From positions 1 to 36,252 of the forward strand of contig JAKSLO010000013.1 in assembly GCA_024401185.1 (NCBI GenBank): DNA of 36,252 bases, read 5' to 3'. Positions 17,004 to 28,053 of this stretch are shown piece after piece; position 1 is the stretch's first letter, and every line of letters starts with the position of its first letter. Source of the stretch: Bacteroidaceae bacterium. GTDB lineage: Bacteria > Bacteroidota > Bacteroidia > Bacteroidales > Bacteroidaceae. The position numbers were made by a program, and so were the translations under genes. The notes under the pieces are model-generated. The model did not search any database. It was not told where the DNA came from and saw only the letters and a program-made list of their open reading frames with translations.

Positions 17004-18656
17004 CTATTTAGCTTTAATTGTAGATAATTTCTGTGTCGGAGCTGTATGACGCACTTGCTCTTTCAATTCACTTCCTTCTTTCTTGCCACGCCACACAAAA
17101 ATATCATCCTTACTTGTAGGACGTATATAATCGAACCACGCGAAGTTCTCCAAGAAACGCTTTTCTGGCGGAGTTTGATCAATAGGATACATCTCACCAT
17201 TAGTTGCAGGCATCCATATTTTCTGCAATTTGCGTTCATCCATATACATCTTCATCTGTGCACTCTCAGCATGTACCATGCCAATCATCAAACTATCAGA
17301 ATCAAACGGATGATAGTTCATAAACACATTTAAGTCAGCCACGTTCAAATACACTTCTCCATCCTTGAAATACGAATGCATTTCCTTACTCGCAACCTGA
17401 TTATAGTGCATGCTGTCTATTCGTTCAACCATTAGAGCTTGATTCACCACATACACACTATCCACCGTCGAATCATTTGCCCAAGCCATAATCTTCTCAC
17501 CCAGAATTTGTTGTCCTTGTTGCCAGATAATAGGATCTTTATACATCGTAGCGCACGAATCCTGTCCATTATACACCAATGAATCGCAAACAGCCTGCAA
17601 ATCTTTTCGATAAGCCCTCACATGCCTATAAGCGTGCATCATACGATACACACTATCAGTATCTATATAATAGGTGTATAATTTAAAAGTATCTGCATGA
17701 GCATATAGTGTATCCTTCTGTGAGTAATCTATACAAACCGCACTATCAGCAGCCTCTGCATAACCTGTACTATCATTGTAAAGAACATAGTTGCCATAAA
17801 ACTTGTTCTTATTGTCGCGGTCGTCATAGTCAATATTTCCGAAGGCCTTGCTGTCATGTGTCTTTCCGTCATAGTAAACACTATCACCCACTAAACGCTT
17901 TGCCACATTTGTCAACACCGAACGATTTAACAAATAAGCCTCATCGGTATTCGACAAATAATACCCATTTTCAGTATAGACATGAGTATTACCATGCTCC
18001 AGATTGGAAGGTCCTATCACATGGGCAATACCCGTCTTAGTATTATAGTGTAGAGTGTCACTTAACAATACAGACTTAGCAGCCTTAGGCGGACGGGGAT
18101 TAACCAGCTTCACGTTCATATTGAACTCCGACTCTCTGGTCGAAGGCGAATATTGTCCCCAATAACTTGTCAACTCATTATCTTTATCTACAAGCCTTCC
18201 CCCCTCAAAGAAATAACCTAAATCGTACAATCTGTCATAGTCAAGACTGTCTGTATAAAGAGTTGTCTCACGATGTTTCAACACGACATTATAGCGTATT
18301 CGAGCCAACTGATCCATTCCATTATAGTACAACACCTCGCCAAGTAAGGACAAGGTGTCACCTTGAACCATTTTCACATGTCCATAGGCATCAAACGACT
18401 TTGTTTCCTTATAATACAAAGCGCTATCACAATACATCAAAGCACCCTGATGTTCAAAACAGACATTTCCAACAAGAATCTGGGCGTTTCGGTTAACACG
18501 CTGATTGTAATACAGTTTATCAGAATGGCGCAAATAAATCATCTCAGAAGACTGCGGACGTTTCTTTCCCTTTTCTTTCTTAGCAGGTTGGAATGCCCAT
18601 GTGAGCGACATCAAACCGCAAAGCATAATGAAGAATATCAAGAAGAATCGTCTCAT
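17004..18656 (-). CDS. OstA/LptA-like periplasmic protein
   Basis: A 550-residue exported protein with a signal peptide (about residues 1-21, ending TWA). The body is a series of OstA-type repeats with the signature of LPS-transport proteins: phrases such as DALYYKETKSFDAYGHVKMVQGD and SVYYDGKTHDSKAFGNI repeat along the chain. OstA/LptA-type folds bind lipid A in a beta-jellyroll bridge. This protein is much longer than E. coli LptA (185 residues) and lacks an LptD barrel, so it is a Bacteroidetes OstA-like paralogue and its precise role is unproven. It lies between the SurA-like gene (86-base spacer) and the small membrane protein gene (2-base spacer). Confidence 0.85.
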   Translation of the reverse strand: MRRFFLIFFIMLCGLMSLTWAFQPAKKEKGKKRPQSSEMIYLRHSDKLYYNQRVNRNAQILVGNVCFEHQGALMYCDSALYYKETKSFDAYGHVKMVQGDTLSLLGEVLYYNGMDQLARIRYNVVLKHRETTLYTDSLDYDRLYDLGYFFEGGRLVDKDNELTSYWGQYSPSTRESEFNMNVKLVNPRPPKAAKSVLLSDTLHYNTKTGIAHVIGPSNLEHGNTHVYTENGYYLSNTDEAYLLNRSVLTNVAKRLVGDSVYYDGKTHDSKAFGNIDYDDRDNKNKFYGNYVLYNDSTGYAEAADSAVCIDYSQKDTLYAHADTFKLYTYYIDTDSVYRMMHAYRHVRAYRKDLQAVCDSLVYNGQDSCATMYKDPIIWQQGQQILGEKIMAWANDSTVDSVYVVNQALMVERIDSMHYNQVASKEMHSYFKDGEVYLNVADLNVFMNYHPFDSDSLMIGMVHAESAQMKMYMDERKLQKIWMPATNGEMYPIDQTPPEKRFLENFAWFDYIRPTSKDDIFVWRGKKEGSELKEQVRHTAPTQKLSTIKAK

Positions 18657-18742
18657 TAATCTAACAAAGATGTTTTCAATTAAGAACTATGAAGTAAATC
18701 TTAAAAAATGAACAATAAACAAGTAATCCAAAAACAGAACTA

Positions 18743-20098
18743 TCACTTAATCCATCCTGGATATTGGAATTCACAGTTAACCCAGTCTTCATTGATTCTG
18801 ACATAGGTTGATCTCTGCTTTTCTTTTATCCATCCCATGATAAAATCCTGCTTTTTTTTATCAATCACAATATCACGAAGTGTCTGGAAATCCTCTTGCA
18901 CAGTGGCACGATGAGCATTGATTCTAGATTTCAGCTTAACTACAGCGCACACAGTACGTCCGTTACGATCTGTCATTTCAAAAGGCTTACTGATTTCGCC
19001 AGTTTGCATAGATTCAACAACTCTTGCCACCTCAGATGACTCTTGAGCCAAGTCTGACATAGTATAGCGAGATGTTCTTTCACGTGCACCATTGGCAATA
19101 ACCATTCTCGACATCAGACCATGGTTGTTACGTGTATCCTTGTCATCACTTATCATTGCCACCTCTTCAAAAGTGTATTTATTCCGTCGCACATCCTCTG
19201 CCAATGAGTCAAGCTTCATCATACATGAATCAATATCCGCCGGATCTATTTCAGGGCGAAGCAGAATATGACGGCAGTTCATCTTATCGCCACGCTTATC
19301 TATCAACTGCACAATGTGGAATCCAGCTTCCGACTCAAAAACCTTGCTAACCTTCTTAGGGTCAGTAAGTGAGAATGCCACATTGGCAAAGGCAGGGTCA
19401 AGCTCTGCCTTACCCATATAGCCTAATTCGCCACCCTGACGCCATGAGTTACATTTGCTGAAAGAACGAGCCAACGACGAGAAAGACTCACCATTCAGCA
19501 CACGCTCGCCATAACTGCGCAACTGTGCCTTGACACGGTCAATTTCCTCGGGTTTGACAACTGGTCTTTTCATAATAATCTCCACTTCTACTTGAGTAGA
19601 GATGAAAGGAAGGCTGTCTTCGGGCATATCCTTAAAATGGCGACGAACCTCAGCAGGAGTGACCTTAATATCCTTTGTCAAGGACGCTTGCATCTTCTCC
19701 ACAATGCTCATGTTCTTGATATTGTCATACATCTCCTCACGGATTTGAGCCATTGGCATATTCATATACTCTTCAAGCTTTTCTTTCGAACCAGCACTCA
19801 GCACGAATTCGTTTATCTTACCCTCAACTGAAGAGTTCACATCCTGGTCACTAACCTCAATGCTATCAATAACAGCTTGATGCAAAAACAATTTTTGCAC
19901 AGCCAATCGTTCAGGGATAACACAATAGGGATTACCAGGAATACGTCCCCATTCAGGATCACGGCGCATGCTTTCTACATCACTCTTCAGGATAGCCTCA
20001 TCACCGACCACCCAAATGACTTCATCCACCACATTATTCTGTGCAAATGAAACTAATGATGCAAACGCCAAAGCGAGAGACAAAAGATATTTCTTCAT
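18743..20098 (-). CDS. SurA-like periplasmic peptidyl-prolyl isomerase
   Basis: A 451-residue exported parvulin with a signal peptide ending SFAQ (residues 1-19). A SurA N-terminal chaperone region (about 20-165) precedes two rotamase domains: the first at about 170-265 (GGELGYMGKAELDPAFANVAFSL, GFHIVQLIDKRG) and the second, more divergent, at about 270-375 (NCRHILLRPEIDP). SurA proteins escort unfolded outer-membrane proteins to the BAM complex. The order of domains and length (E. coli SurA is 428) fit SurA. It is the second of two consecutive parvulin genes. Confidence 0.9.
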   Translation of the reverse strand: MKKYLLSLALAFASLVSFAQNNVVDEVIWVVGDEAILKSDVESMRRDPEWGRIPGNPYCVIPERLAVQKLFLHQAVIDSIEVSDQDVNSSVEGKINEFVLSAGSKEKLEEYMNMPMAQIREEMYDNIKNMSIVEKMQASLTKDIKVTPAEVRRHFKDMPEDSLPFISTQVEVEIIMKRPVVKPEEIDRVKAQLRSYGERVLNGESFSSLARSFSKCNSWRQGGELGYMGKAELDPAFANVAFSLTDPKKVSKVFESEAGFHIVQLIDKRGDKMNCRHILLRPEIDPADIDSCMMKLDSLAEDVRRNKYTFEEVAMISDDKDTRNNHGLMSRMVIANGARERTSRYTMSDLAQESSEVARVVESMQTGEISKPFEMTDRNGRTVCAVVKLKSRINAHRATVQEDFQTLRDIVIDKKKQDFIMGWIKEKQRSTYVRINEDWVNCEFQYPGWIK

Positions 20099-20207
20099 TT
20101 TATTTTAATTCCTTATACTACATAGAACATAATAACAGAAAAACTGCATTTGTTTGCTCAGTAGTTCATCATTATACTTATGACTTGAATACGACTTACA
20201 AGTATGT

Positions 20208-21629
20208 TTAATGGTTATTAACGGTTTTCAGCACATCCGCAAACACCTCGACTTTGTAACGTCGACGAAGTTCTGCCACAAACTCCTCTTCACGTTTTGC
20301 CTGGAAATCTGCTACCACGTCAGCACTTACGTCTGTCCATTTTGCAGGACCCTTCTTCAAGATAGTACCCACAGCGCCACTATAAGGGAAATCCTTGCGA
20401 GGCTTAGCTTTTTTTGCATTAATCTTAAATACCAATGAATCCACAAAGGCATTACCACCCAGCACAAACAATTTCTGCTCCATGCGCACAGTCACACTAT
20501 CCTTGTTAAAACGCTCACGAACGGCTTTTGTCCAGTTCTTCTCGTCTACGCCCTTGAGCAGTTTCTTGACAGCGTCAACGTCGCCTTGCTGACGGCAATA
20601 GTACACCATGCCTTTGAAATGAGGTGTACTCCATGCATATTTCTTCTTGTTCTTCTTGAAGAACTTCTCAATGCCAAGCGTATCTTTCGAGGCAGGCTCC
20701 CACACTTTGCGTGAGCACTCCTCAAAAAGAAGCAAACCATCATGATATTCTTGCACAAGATACTTTAAATCCTCATCATTGGCACACGCCTTTTCTGTTT
20801 CCTGATCCATTACTTGCTCAACAGAAATATGACGCATCTTTGCCAACGAATCGACTGCCTTATCAGCCAATTGGTCACGAATACCACGCTGTTCCAGGAA
20901 ATTCTGAATTTGTTCGTGCAGTTTTTCATAACTATCAAGAGGCTTACGCCCCTTAAGTTGGATGATGTGATATCCTACGGTGGACAGAATAGGAGCAGCC
21001 ACCTCTCCACTATCACGAAGAGAATACATACTCTCTTCCATCTCGGGCAACAACTGATGAGGTCCAACCCATTGTATCACACCTCCACGCATACCCGTTT
21101 GCTTGTCATCAGAATGCTTTCTTGCCAAGTCCTCAAAATCAGCACCTGCCTTCAACGCAGAATAGATACTATCTATACGAACCTTAGCTGCAGATTTCTC
21201 CATTGCTGTGGCATCCTGTCCCAGATGCAAAAAGATGTGAGCAGGCAAATACAGCTCGTGTCCCTCAAGACTTTTTAGCATATTATCATAATATGCACGA
21301 ATCTCCGACTCAACAGCCGTAGCAGGCACCATAAGAGGCCTTATTTGTTGGTCACGATATTGGCGGAACTCCGTCTTATAAGTGCTCAAAGTATCCAGAT
21401 GGTCGTCCAAGGCTGCCATAACCTTCAACTTGTAGTTGATAAAAAGATCTACATATTCGTTCAAATCTTTCTTGTCAACCACACCTTCTGCATTATTCTT
21501 GTTGTAGTTATACTCAAATTCCGAACGAGTTACATTCTGACCGTTGATTCGCATCACAATAGGATCGCGCTGTGCCATCACACTCATCGTACTGGCCAAT
21601 GCAACCAAAGAGAGAACCAATTTCTTCAT
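20208..21629 (-). CDS. Periplasmic parvulin-type peptidyl-prolyl isomerase
   Basis: A 473-residue exported foldase from the chosen start, with a signal peptide ending SVMAQ (residue 20). One clear rotamase domain spans about 128-229 (PAHIFLHLGQD, RGGVIQWVGPHQLLPEMEESMYSL, GYHIIQLKGRKP). The C-terminal half is helical and charged and may hold a degenerate second domain. An in-frame ATG at 21662 adds MKVKKKQKIFI in front, but the ATG at 21629 starts a normal signal peptide. It lies between guaB and the SurA-like gene; both parvulins probably assist outer-membrane protein folding. Confidence 0.88.
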   Translation of the reverse strand: MKKLVLSLVALASTMSVMAQRDPIVMRINGQNVTRSEFEYNYNKNNAEGVVDKKDLNEYVDLFINYKLKVMAALDDHLDTLSTYKTEFRQYRDQQIRPLMVPATAVESEIRAYYDNMLKSLEGHELYLPAHIFLHLGQDATAMEKSAAKVRIDSIYSALKAGADFEDLARKHSDDKQTGMRGGVIQWVGPHQLLPEMEESMYSLRDSGEVAAPILSTVGYHIIQLKGRKPLDSYEKLHEQIQNFLEQRGIRDQLADKAVDSLAKMRHISVEQVMDQETEKACANDEDLKYLVQEYHDGLLLFEECSRKVWEPASKDTLGIEKFFKKNKKKYAWSTPHFKGMVYYCRQQGDVDAVKKLLKGVDEKNWTKAVRERFNKDSVTVRMEQKLFVLGGNAFVDSLVFKINAKKAKPRKDFPYSGAVGTILKKGPAKWTDVSADVVADFQAKREEEFVAELRRRYKVEVFADVLKTVNNH

Positions 21630-21661
21630 GATAAATATTTTTTGTTTCTTTTTCACCTTCA

Positions 21662-21687
21662 ACCCTCCCCCTTTTCAGGAGGAGGGT
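21662..21687. repeat. C/G-rich hairpin downstream of guaB
   Basis: ACCCTCCCCC (21662-21671) pairs with GGAGGAGGGT (21678-21687) with one mismatch and a 6-base loop. There is no adjacent T-tract on the minus strand, so it is not a canonical terminator. A related hairpin lies on the other side of guaB at 23368-23387. Confidence 0.65.
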
Positions 21688-21793
21688 CAAAGTCACTCTC
21701 TATCAATTAGTATAAATGCTAAGTACGGCGTTGTCATCACACTCTGGTGCATGAAACAACCATCACCATACTCGCGTTTCTGCAAAAAGTAAA

Positions 21794-23287
<1,494 letters not shown>

Positions 23288-23302
23288 TTAATTTATTGCA
23301 TG

Positions 23303-23310
23303 CAAAGGTA
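23303..23310 (-). promoter_or_regulatory. guaB promoter -7 element
   Basis: TACCTTTG on the minus strand, 30 bases upstream of the guaB ATG, matches TAnnTTTG. No TTTG lies at the normal -33 distance; that position is occupied by the recQ terminator T-tract and hairpin. Confidence 0.55.
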
Positions 23311-23351
23311 CGAAAAAAAAACGAAATCTATGCCATACGCGGCATAGATTT
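23311..23351 (-). terminator. Rho-independent terminator of recQ
   Basis: A perfect 11-bp stem, 23324-23334 (AAATCTATGCC) with 23341-23351 (GGCATAGATTT), and a 6-base loop are followed on the minus strand by CG and a run of nine T (plus-strand A-run 23313-23321). It directly abuts the guaB -7 element. Confidence 0.85.
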
Positions 23352-23367
23352 TAGTATTTTTAACCAC

Positions 23368-23387
23368 CTCTCCCATAAAGGGAGGAG
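23368..23387. repeat. C/G-rich hairpin downstream of recQ
   Basis: CTCTCCC (23368-23374), a five-base loop ATAAA and GGGAGGAG (23380-23387) form an imperfect stem with one bulge. It is similar in composition to the hairpin at 21662-21687 and lies 10 bases past the recQ stop. Confidence 0.5.
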
Positions 23388-23397
23388 AAATTGTTAA

Positions 23398-25569
23398 TCA
23401 GTTACCCATTTCCGACACAAACTTAATGCGCACCAGTTCGATTTCTTCTTCTGAATAGTCTTCGCCCAACTCATCGATGGCCTCATCTAAACTATCCGTC
23501 ATGGAGTCTTCGCGGAAATACCTGTAGATATCCTGCACAGCATCCTCGTCCAGAATTTCGTCGATGTAATAATCCACATTGAGCTTGGTGCCATTCTGCA
23601 CAATCGAGTAAATCTCTGCCAGCAGCTCATCATACTCCATACCCTCTGCCTTGGCAATATCGGGCAAAGCCACACGACGGTCCACGTAGCGCACGATGTT
23701 CTTCCTGCGGTTTGTCTTGTTGGCCGACTTGTAAAGATCCTCGTCGTCCATTCCATCTATGTCATTCTCCTCACAGTACTTGGCAATGAGCGCGCAGAAC
23801 TCACGTCCGTAGCGTAATGCCTTACCCTCACCCACGCCATTTATCTTGACCAGTTGTTTTATGTTGATTGGATAGAAGGTTGCCATTTCGTCAAGCGACT
23901 TATCCATGAAGATGACATAAGGGGGAATGTTAAGTTTCTCACCTATCTCGCGACGCAGTTCATGAAGCATCTTCCGCAACGTCTCATCAAGCACAGAAGT
24001 GTTATTCGTTGTCTCCGGAACAAAATCGTTAAACTCACGGTCCTCCGACATCATAAATGGCTTCGGATTGGCAATGAAATCACGTCCGGCCTTGGTCAGT
24101 TTCACCTGCCCATACGTCTCCACGTCCTTACGCACATAGTCAGCCAGAAGAGCTTGTCTGATAACCGAATTCCAAAACGACATATTATGGTCATCGCCCG
24201 AGCCAAAGCACTCCAGCTCGTTGTGATGATGAGCACGTATATCCTCCGACTCGCGCCCAATCAGCATGTTCACAAGGTAATCCACCTGGAACATCTCCTT
24301 GACCTCACGCACCACGATGAGAGCTCTCAACAGTTCTTCCTGTCCGTCGAACAACTCACGTGGGAACAGACAATTGTCGCAGTTGCAGCAATTCTCCTTA
24401 TCGTATATTTCGCCGAAATAATGCAGCAACACCTTACGCCTGCACACATTCGTCTCCGCGTAGGTGGCTGTCTCCTCCAGCAACTGTCTGCCAATTTCCT
24501 GTTCTGCCACAGGCTTGTCGGACATGAACTTCTTCAGCTTGTCCAAATCCTTACGTGCATAAAATGCCAGGCAGATACCCTCTCCGCCATCACGTCCTGC
24601 ACGACCGGTTTCCTGATAGTACCCCTCAAGACTCTTTGGCATATCATAATGTATGACGTAGCGGACATCGGGCTTGTCGATACCCATACCAAAGGCGATG
24701 GTAGCCACAATGACATCAATACGTTCCATGATGAAATCGTCCTGTGTCTGCGAGCGAAGGGCGTTGTCCATACCGGCATGGTATGCCTGGGCTTTGATAT
24801 TGTTTGCCTTGAGCACCTCTGTCAGGTCTTCCACCTTCTTACGGCTCAGGCAATAGATGATACCGCTTTTACCATCGTGCTTACGTATGAACTTTACAAT
24901 TTCCTTATCTACTTCCTTCGTCTTGGGGCGAATCTCATAATACAGGTTCTGACGGTTGAACGAACTGCAGAACTCATCAGAGTTAGCCATGCCAAGGTTC
25001 TTCTTGATATCCTGCTTCACCTTATCGGTAGCCGTAGCCGTAAGGGCTATGATGGGAGCCACACCGATACGTTCAACCAACGAACGGATATTGCGGTATT
25101 CCGGACGGAAATCATGTCCCCACTCTGAGATACAATGAGCCTCATCCACGGCATAGAACGAAATCTTTATAGAACGCAGATATTCTATATTCTCATCCTT
25201 GGTAAGTGACTCTGGAGCCACGTAAAGCAATTTTGTGATACCACGGTTGATATCGCTCTTTACTCCGTCGATGACTGTTTTCGAAAGCGACGAGTTTATG
25301 CAATGGGCTATTCCATCCACCTCACACACCTGTCTAATTGCATCCACCTGATTCTTCATCAAGGCTATCAGGGGAGAAATGATAATGGCTGTGCCCTCCA
25401 TGAGTAATGCCGGCAACTGGTAGCAGAGAGACTTTCCGCCACCGGTAGGCATTAGCACAAAAGTATCACGTCCACTAAGCAGATTGCGAATGATTGACTC
25501 TTGGGCACCCTTGAATGTATCAAATCCAAAGTAATGCTTTAACTGTTCATTGAGGTTTGTATTTTCCAT
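23398..25569 (-). CDS. recQ: ATP-dependent DNA helicase RecQ
   Basis: A 723-residue 3'-5' helicase for recombination and fork repair. Order of domains: helicase core with PTGGGKS (41-47), the DEAH box in DEAHCISEWGHDFRPEY, and motif VI GRAGRDG; zinc-binding RQC region with CRRKVLLHYFGEIY and CCNCDNC; an HRDC domain (YVIFMDKSLDEMA...VGEGKALRYG); and an acidic helical C-terminal extension of about 110 residues that E. coli RecQ (609) lacks, resembling a RecQ C-terminal helix-turn-helix. An ATG eight codons upstream (25593) is possible, but it would lie within about 6 bases of the predicted transcript start, so 25569 is preferred. It follows clpX. Confidence 0.94.
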   Translation of the reverse strand: MENTNLNEQLKHYFGFDTFKGAQESIIRNLLSGRDTFVLMPTGGGKSLCYQLPALLMEGTAIIISPLIALMKNQVDAIRQVCEVDGIAHCINSSLSKTVIDGVKSDINRGITKLLYVAPESLTKDENIEYLRSIKISFYAVDEAHCISEWGHDFRPEYRNIRSLVERIGVAPIIALTATATDKVKQDIKKNLGMANSDEFCSSFNRQNLYYEIRPKTKEVDKEIVKFIRKHDGKSGIIYCLSRKKVEDLTEVLKANNIKAQAYHAGMDNALRSQTQDDFIMERIDVIVATIAFGMGIDKPDVRYVIHYDMPKSLEGYYQETGRAGRDGGEGICLAFYARKDLDKLKKFMSDKPVAEQEIGRQLLEETATYAETNVCRRKVLLHYFGEIYDKENCCNCDNCLFPRELFDGQEELLRALIVVREVKEMFQVDYLVNMLIGRESEDIRAHHHNELECFGSGDDHNMSFWNSVIRQALLADYVRKDVETYGQVKLTKAGRDFIANPKPFMMSEDREFNDFVPETTNNTSVLDETLRKMLHELRREIGEKLNIPPYVIFMDKSLDEMATFYPINIKQLVKINGVGEGKALRYGREFCALIAKYCEENDIDGMDDEDLYKSANKTNRRKNIVRYVDRRVALPDIAKAEGMEYDELLAEIYSIVQNGTKLNVDYYIDEILDEDAVQDIYRYFREDSMTDSLDEAIDELGEDYSEEEIELVRIKFVSEMGN

Positions 25570-25605
25570 GGAGGGTAAAAAATAATTGACCATTGTTCAG
25601 TTATA

Positions 25606-25639
25606 CAAAGTTATACAAAAAACTTCATAAACGACCAAA
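25606..25639 (-). promoter_or_regulatory. recQ promoter, bracketed by an inverted repeat
   Basis: TAACTTTG (25606-25613, minus strand) has a TTTG at 25636-25639, 22 bases upstream, slightly longer than the usual 19-20. Imperfect 17-base inverted repeats (15 of 17 matching) flank it at 25581-25597 and 25638-25654, with AATTGACCATTG and CAATGACCAATT cores. Confidence 0.55.
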
Positions 25640-25704
25640 CAATGACCAATTATTTTTCAATATTTCTTCAAAAAAGCGATTTCGCAACTATTTCGTTCGC
25701 TTTT

Positions 25705-26952
25705 CTACATAGCCGTTGGCAAATTTGCCTTCTCAATTTGCTGCTTTGCGTAGTCTTTTGTTACCACAAATGACTTTTTCCTCCACGATGGACTTTCGTA
25801 TTGCGCTTCCATCATGACAGCCTCCATGATAGAGCGTAATCCACGTGCTCCCAGCTTATACTCTACAGCCTTGTCAACCATGTACTCCAAGGCATCGTCT
25901 TCAAAGCTGAGTGCGATGCCATCCATCTCGAAGAGCTTTATCTGCTGACGCACCAACGAGTTCTTGGGTTCGGTAAGAATGTTGCGCAAAGCCGTACGGT
26001 CGAGTGGATTGAGATAGGTAAGCACAGGCAGACGACCAATAATCTCGGGAATAAGGCCAAAACTCTTCAGGTCCTGTGGCAGTATGTACTTCATCAGGTT
26101 GTCGCGGTCAAGCGTACTGAGATTCTTCACCGAGTCATAACCCACCACATGCGTGTTCATACGCTGGGCAATCTTACGTTCTATGCCGTCAAAAGCACCA
26201 CCACAGATGAAGAGTATGTTTCGTGTGTTGACATGCACGTAATCCTGATCGGGATGCTTACGTCCACCCTTGGGGGGCACGTTTACCATGCTACCCTCGA
26301 GCAACTTCAGCAAGCCCTGCTGCACACCCTCACCGCTTACGTCGCGCGTAATGCTGGGGTTGTCACTCTTGCGTGCAATCTTGTCAATCTCGTCTATAAA
26401 CACGATGCCTCGTTCAGCAGCTTCCACGTTAAAGTCGGCTACCTGAAGCAAACGCGACAGGATGCTCTCTACATCCTCGCCCACATAACCAGCCTCTGTA
26501 AAGACGGTTGCATCGACAATCGTAAAAGGCACTTTGAGCAGTTTGGCGATAGAGCGTGCCAAAAGGGTCTTTCCCGTTCCCGTGGGACCTACCATGATGA
26601 CGTTACTCTTCTCAATCTCCACACCCGAGTCGTCAACCTTCTGTCCCAAACGCTTATAATGGTTATATACAGAAACGGCCAGATAGCGCTTGGCATCATC
26701 CTGTCCGATGATGTACTGATCAAGATACTCCTTTATCTCGCGTGGCTTGGGAACGTTCTTCAGGTTCAAGCCAAACTTATCATCCTTAGAGCTGGCATTA
26801 CTATTGCCTGACTCAAGGTTATCCCTGACAATTTCGTAAGCCTGACGGGCGCAGTTGTCACAAATATAACCGTTCAAACCAGTTATCATCAAACGGACTT
26901 CTCCGTCCGAACAGCCACAAAACGAACAACGATTAGGATTCTTTTTTGCCAT
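25705..26952 (-). CDS. clpX: ATP-dependent Clp protease ATP-binding subunit ClpX
   Basis: A 415-residue AAA+ unfoldase that feeds substrates to ClpP. The N-terminal zinc-binding domain has Cys9, Cys12, Cys31 and Cys34. Walker A is GPTGTGKT (122-129), Walker B is [10 protein letters not shown], and the pore loop GYVGED is present. The ClpP-docking loop has VGY (in THVVGYDS) where E. coli has IGF. Length is close to E. coli ClpX (424). It lies 148 bases downstream of clpP on the same strand. Confidence 0.97.
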   Translation of the reverse strand: MAKKNPNRCSFCGCSDGEVRLMITGLNGYICDNCARQAYEIVRDNLESGNSNASSKDDKFGLNLKNVPKPREIKEYLDQYIIGQDDAKRYLAVSVYNHYKRLGQKVDDSGVEIEKSNVIMVGPTGTGKTLLARSIAKLLKVPFTIVDATVFTEAGYVGEDVESILSRLLQVADFNVEAAERGIVFIDEIDKIARKSDNPSITRDVSGEGVQQGLLKLLEGSMVNVPPKGGRKHPDQDYVHVNTRNILFICGGAFDGIERKIAQRMNTHVVGYDSVKNLSTLDRDNLMKYILPQDLKSFGLIPEIIGRLPVLTYLNPLDRTALRNILTEPKNSLVRQQIKLFEMDGIALSFEDDALEYMVDKAVEYKLGARGLRSIMEAVMMEAQYESPSWRKKSFVVTKDYAKQQIEKANLPTAM

Positions 26953-27100
26953 AACATTATATTAGGTCATAAGCCATTGACGCAAACCACGGAAAGTATA
27001 TATTTTTCCAAGCCAAGACTTACAAGATGTTGCTGCCTATAGCAATCACAAAACATCCAAGCTAAGCGTCTAACAGCTTTTCAAACCTGTAAGATTTACA

Positions 27101-27766
27101 TTATTTGCGTGTAATTACACGGTCAATCATGCCATAATCCAAAGCCTCCTGAGCCGTCATCCAATAGTCACGGTCGCTGTCGGCCCACACCTTGTCAAAC
27201 TCGGTGTGCGAGTGGTCAGCAATAATAGAGTAAAGTTCCTTCTTCAACTTCTGAATCTCGCGAGCGGTAATCTCAATGTCGCTTGCCTGACCCTGAGCGC
27301 CACCCATCGGCTGGTGAATCATCACGCGGCTGTGTGTAAGTGCGCTACGCTTGCCTTCCTGACCCGACACAAGCAGTACGGCAGCCATTGAAGCAGCCAT
27401 GCCGGTACAGATAGTGGCTACGTCGCTCTGCACAAGCTGCATGGTGTCATAAATGCCAAGGCCTGCATACACTGAACCACCAGGAGAGTTGATGTAGATG
27501 CTGATATCCTTGCCAGGATCTGCACTATCGAGATAGAGCAACTGAGCCTGAAGCGTATTGGCGGTATAATCGTCAATCTGAGTACCAAGAAAGATGATGC
27601 GATCCATCATCAAACGGCTGAACACATCCATCTGAGTTACGTTCAACTGACGTTCCTCAAGAATGTAAGGGTTCAGATACTGATTCTGCATAGAGATGAC
27701 ATCGTGCAGCACCATGCTGTTCACGCCCATCTTCTTGGTGGCAAATTTTTCAAAATCGGTTTGCAT
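27101..27766 (-). CDS. clpP: ATP-dependent Clp protease proteolytic subunit
   Basis: A 221-residue serine protease that assembles as a tetradecamer with ClpX. The catalytic triad is Ser126 (GMAASMAAVLL), His151 (MIHQPMGGAQGQASD) and Asp200 (SDRDYWM). The N-terminal extension before the conserved core is about 15-20 residues longer than that of the mature E. coli enzyme and may include a propeptide. It is followed by clpX and preceded, after 287 bases, by tig. Confidence 0.97.
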   Translation of the reverse strand: MQTDFEKFATKKMGVNSMVLHDVISMQNQYLNPYILEERQLNVTQMDVFSRLMMDRIIFLGTQIDDYTANTLQAQLLYLDSADPGKDISIYINSPGGSVYAGLGIYDTMQLVQSDVATICTGMAASMAAVLLVSGQEGKRSALTHSRVMIHQPMGGAQGQASDIEITAREIQKLKKELYSIIADHSHTEFDKVWADSDRDYWMTAQEALDYGMIDRVITRK

Positions 27767-27939
27767 AGTATCAACTATTAAATGATGAGTATTATTTAGC
27801 TGTAACTCTAAGTAAGTGGTAAGCGTGTCGGCATTCAGTCGTAGACCTTTTTTTTCAAATACTGGTCAACACATCACACATGTCATTAGCCAAAGAGGCA
27901 TTCTGCTCACCTACCTAAATATATAAGGTATATAATAAG

Positions 27940-28019
27940 ACACAGATTTCACAGATCAAACAGATTATCATTCACTCAAACCGGCGAGAAGAAATCCGTG
28001 AAATCCGTGAAATCTGCGT
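27940..28019. repeat. Imperfect inverted repeat (ATTTCACAGAT type) after tig
   Basis: 27940-27966 and 27992-28019 are imperfect inverted copies of a 27-28 base sequence, built of tandem AAATCCGTG / ATTTCACAG units, separated by 25 bases. They lie about 35 bases past the tig stop. Similar CCGTGAAATC repeats are, from memory, widespread in Bacteroidales spacers. The rest of the tig-clpP spacer (27767-28053) shows no gene and no clear consensus promoter. Confidence 0.7.
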
Positions 28020-28053
28020 CAAATTATTATTATTGTCTTAGTTTAAAGAACAA

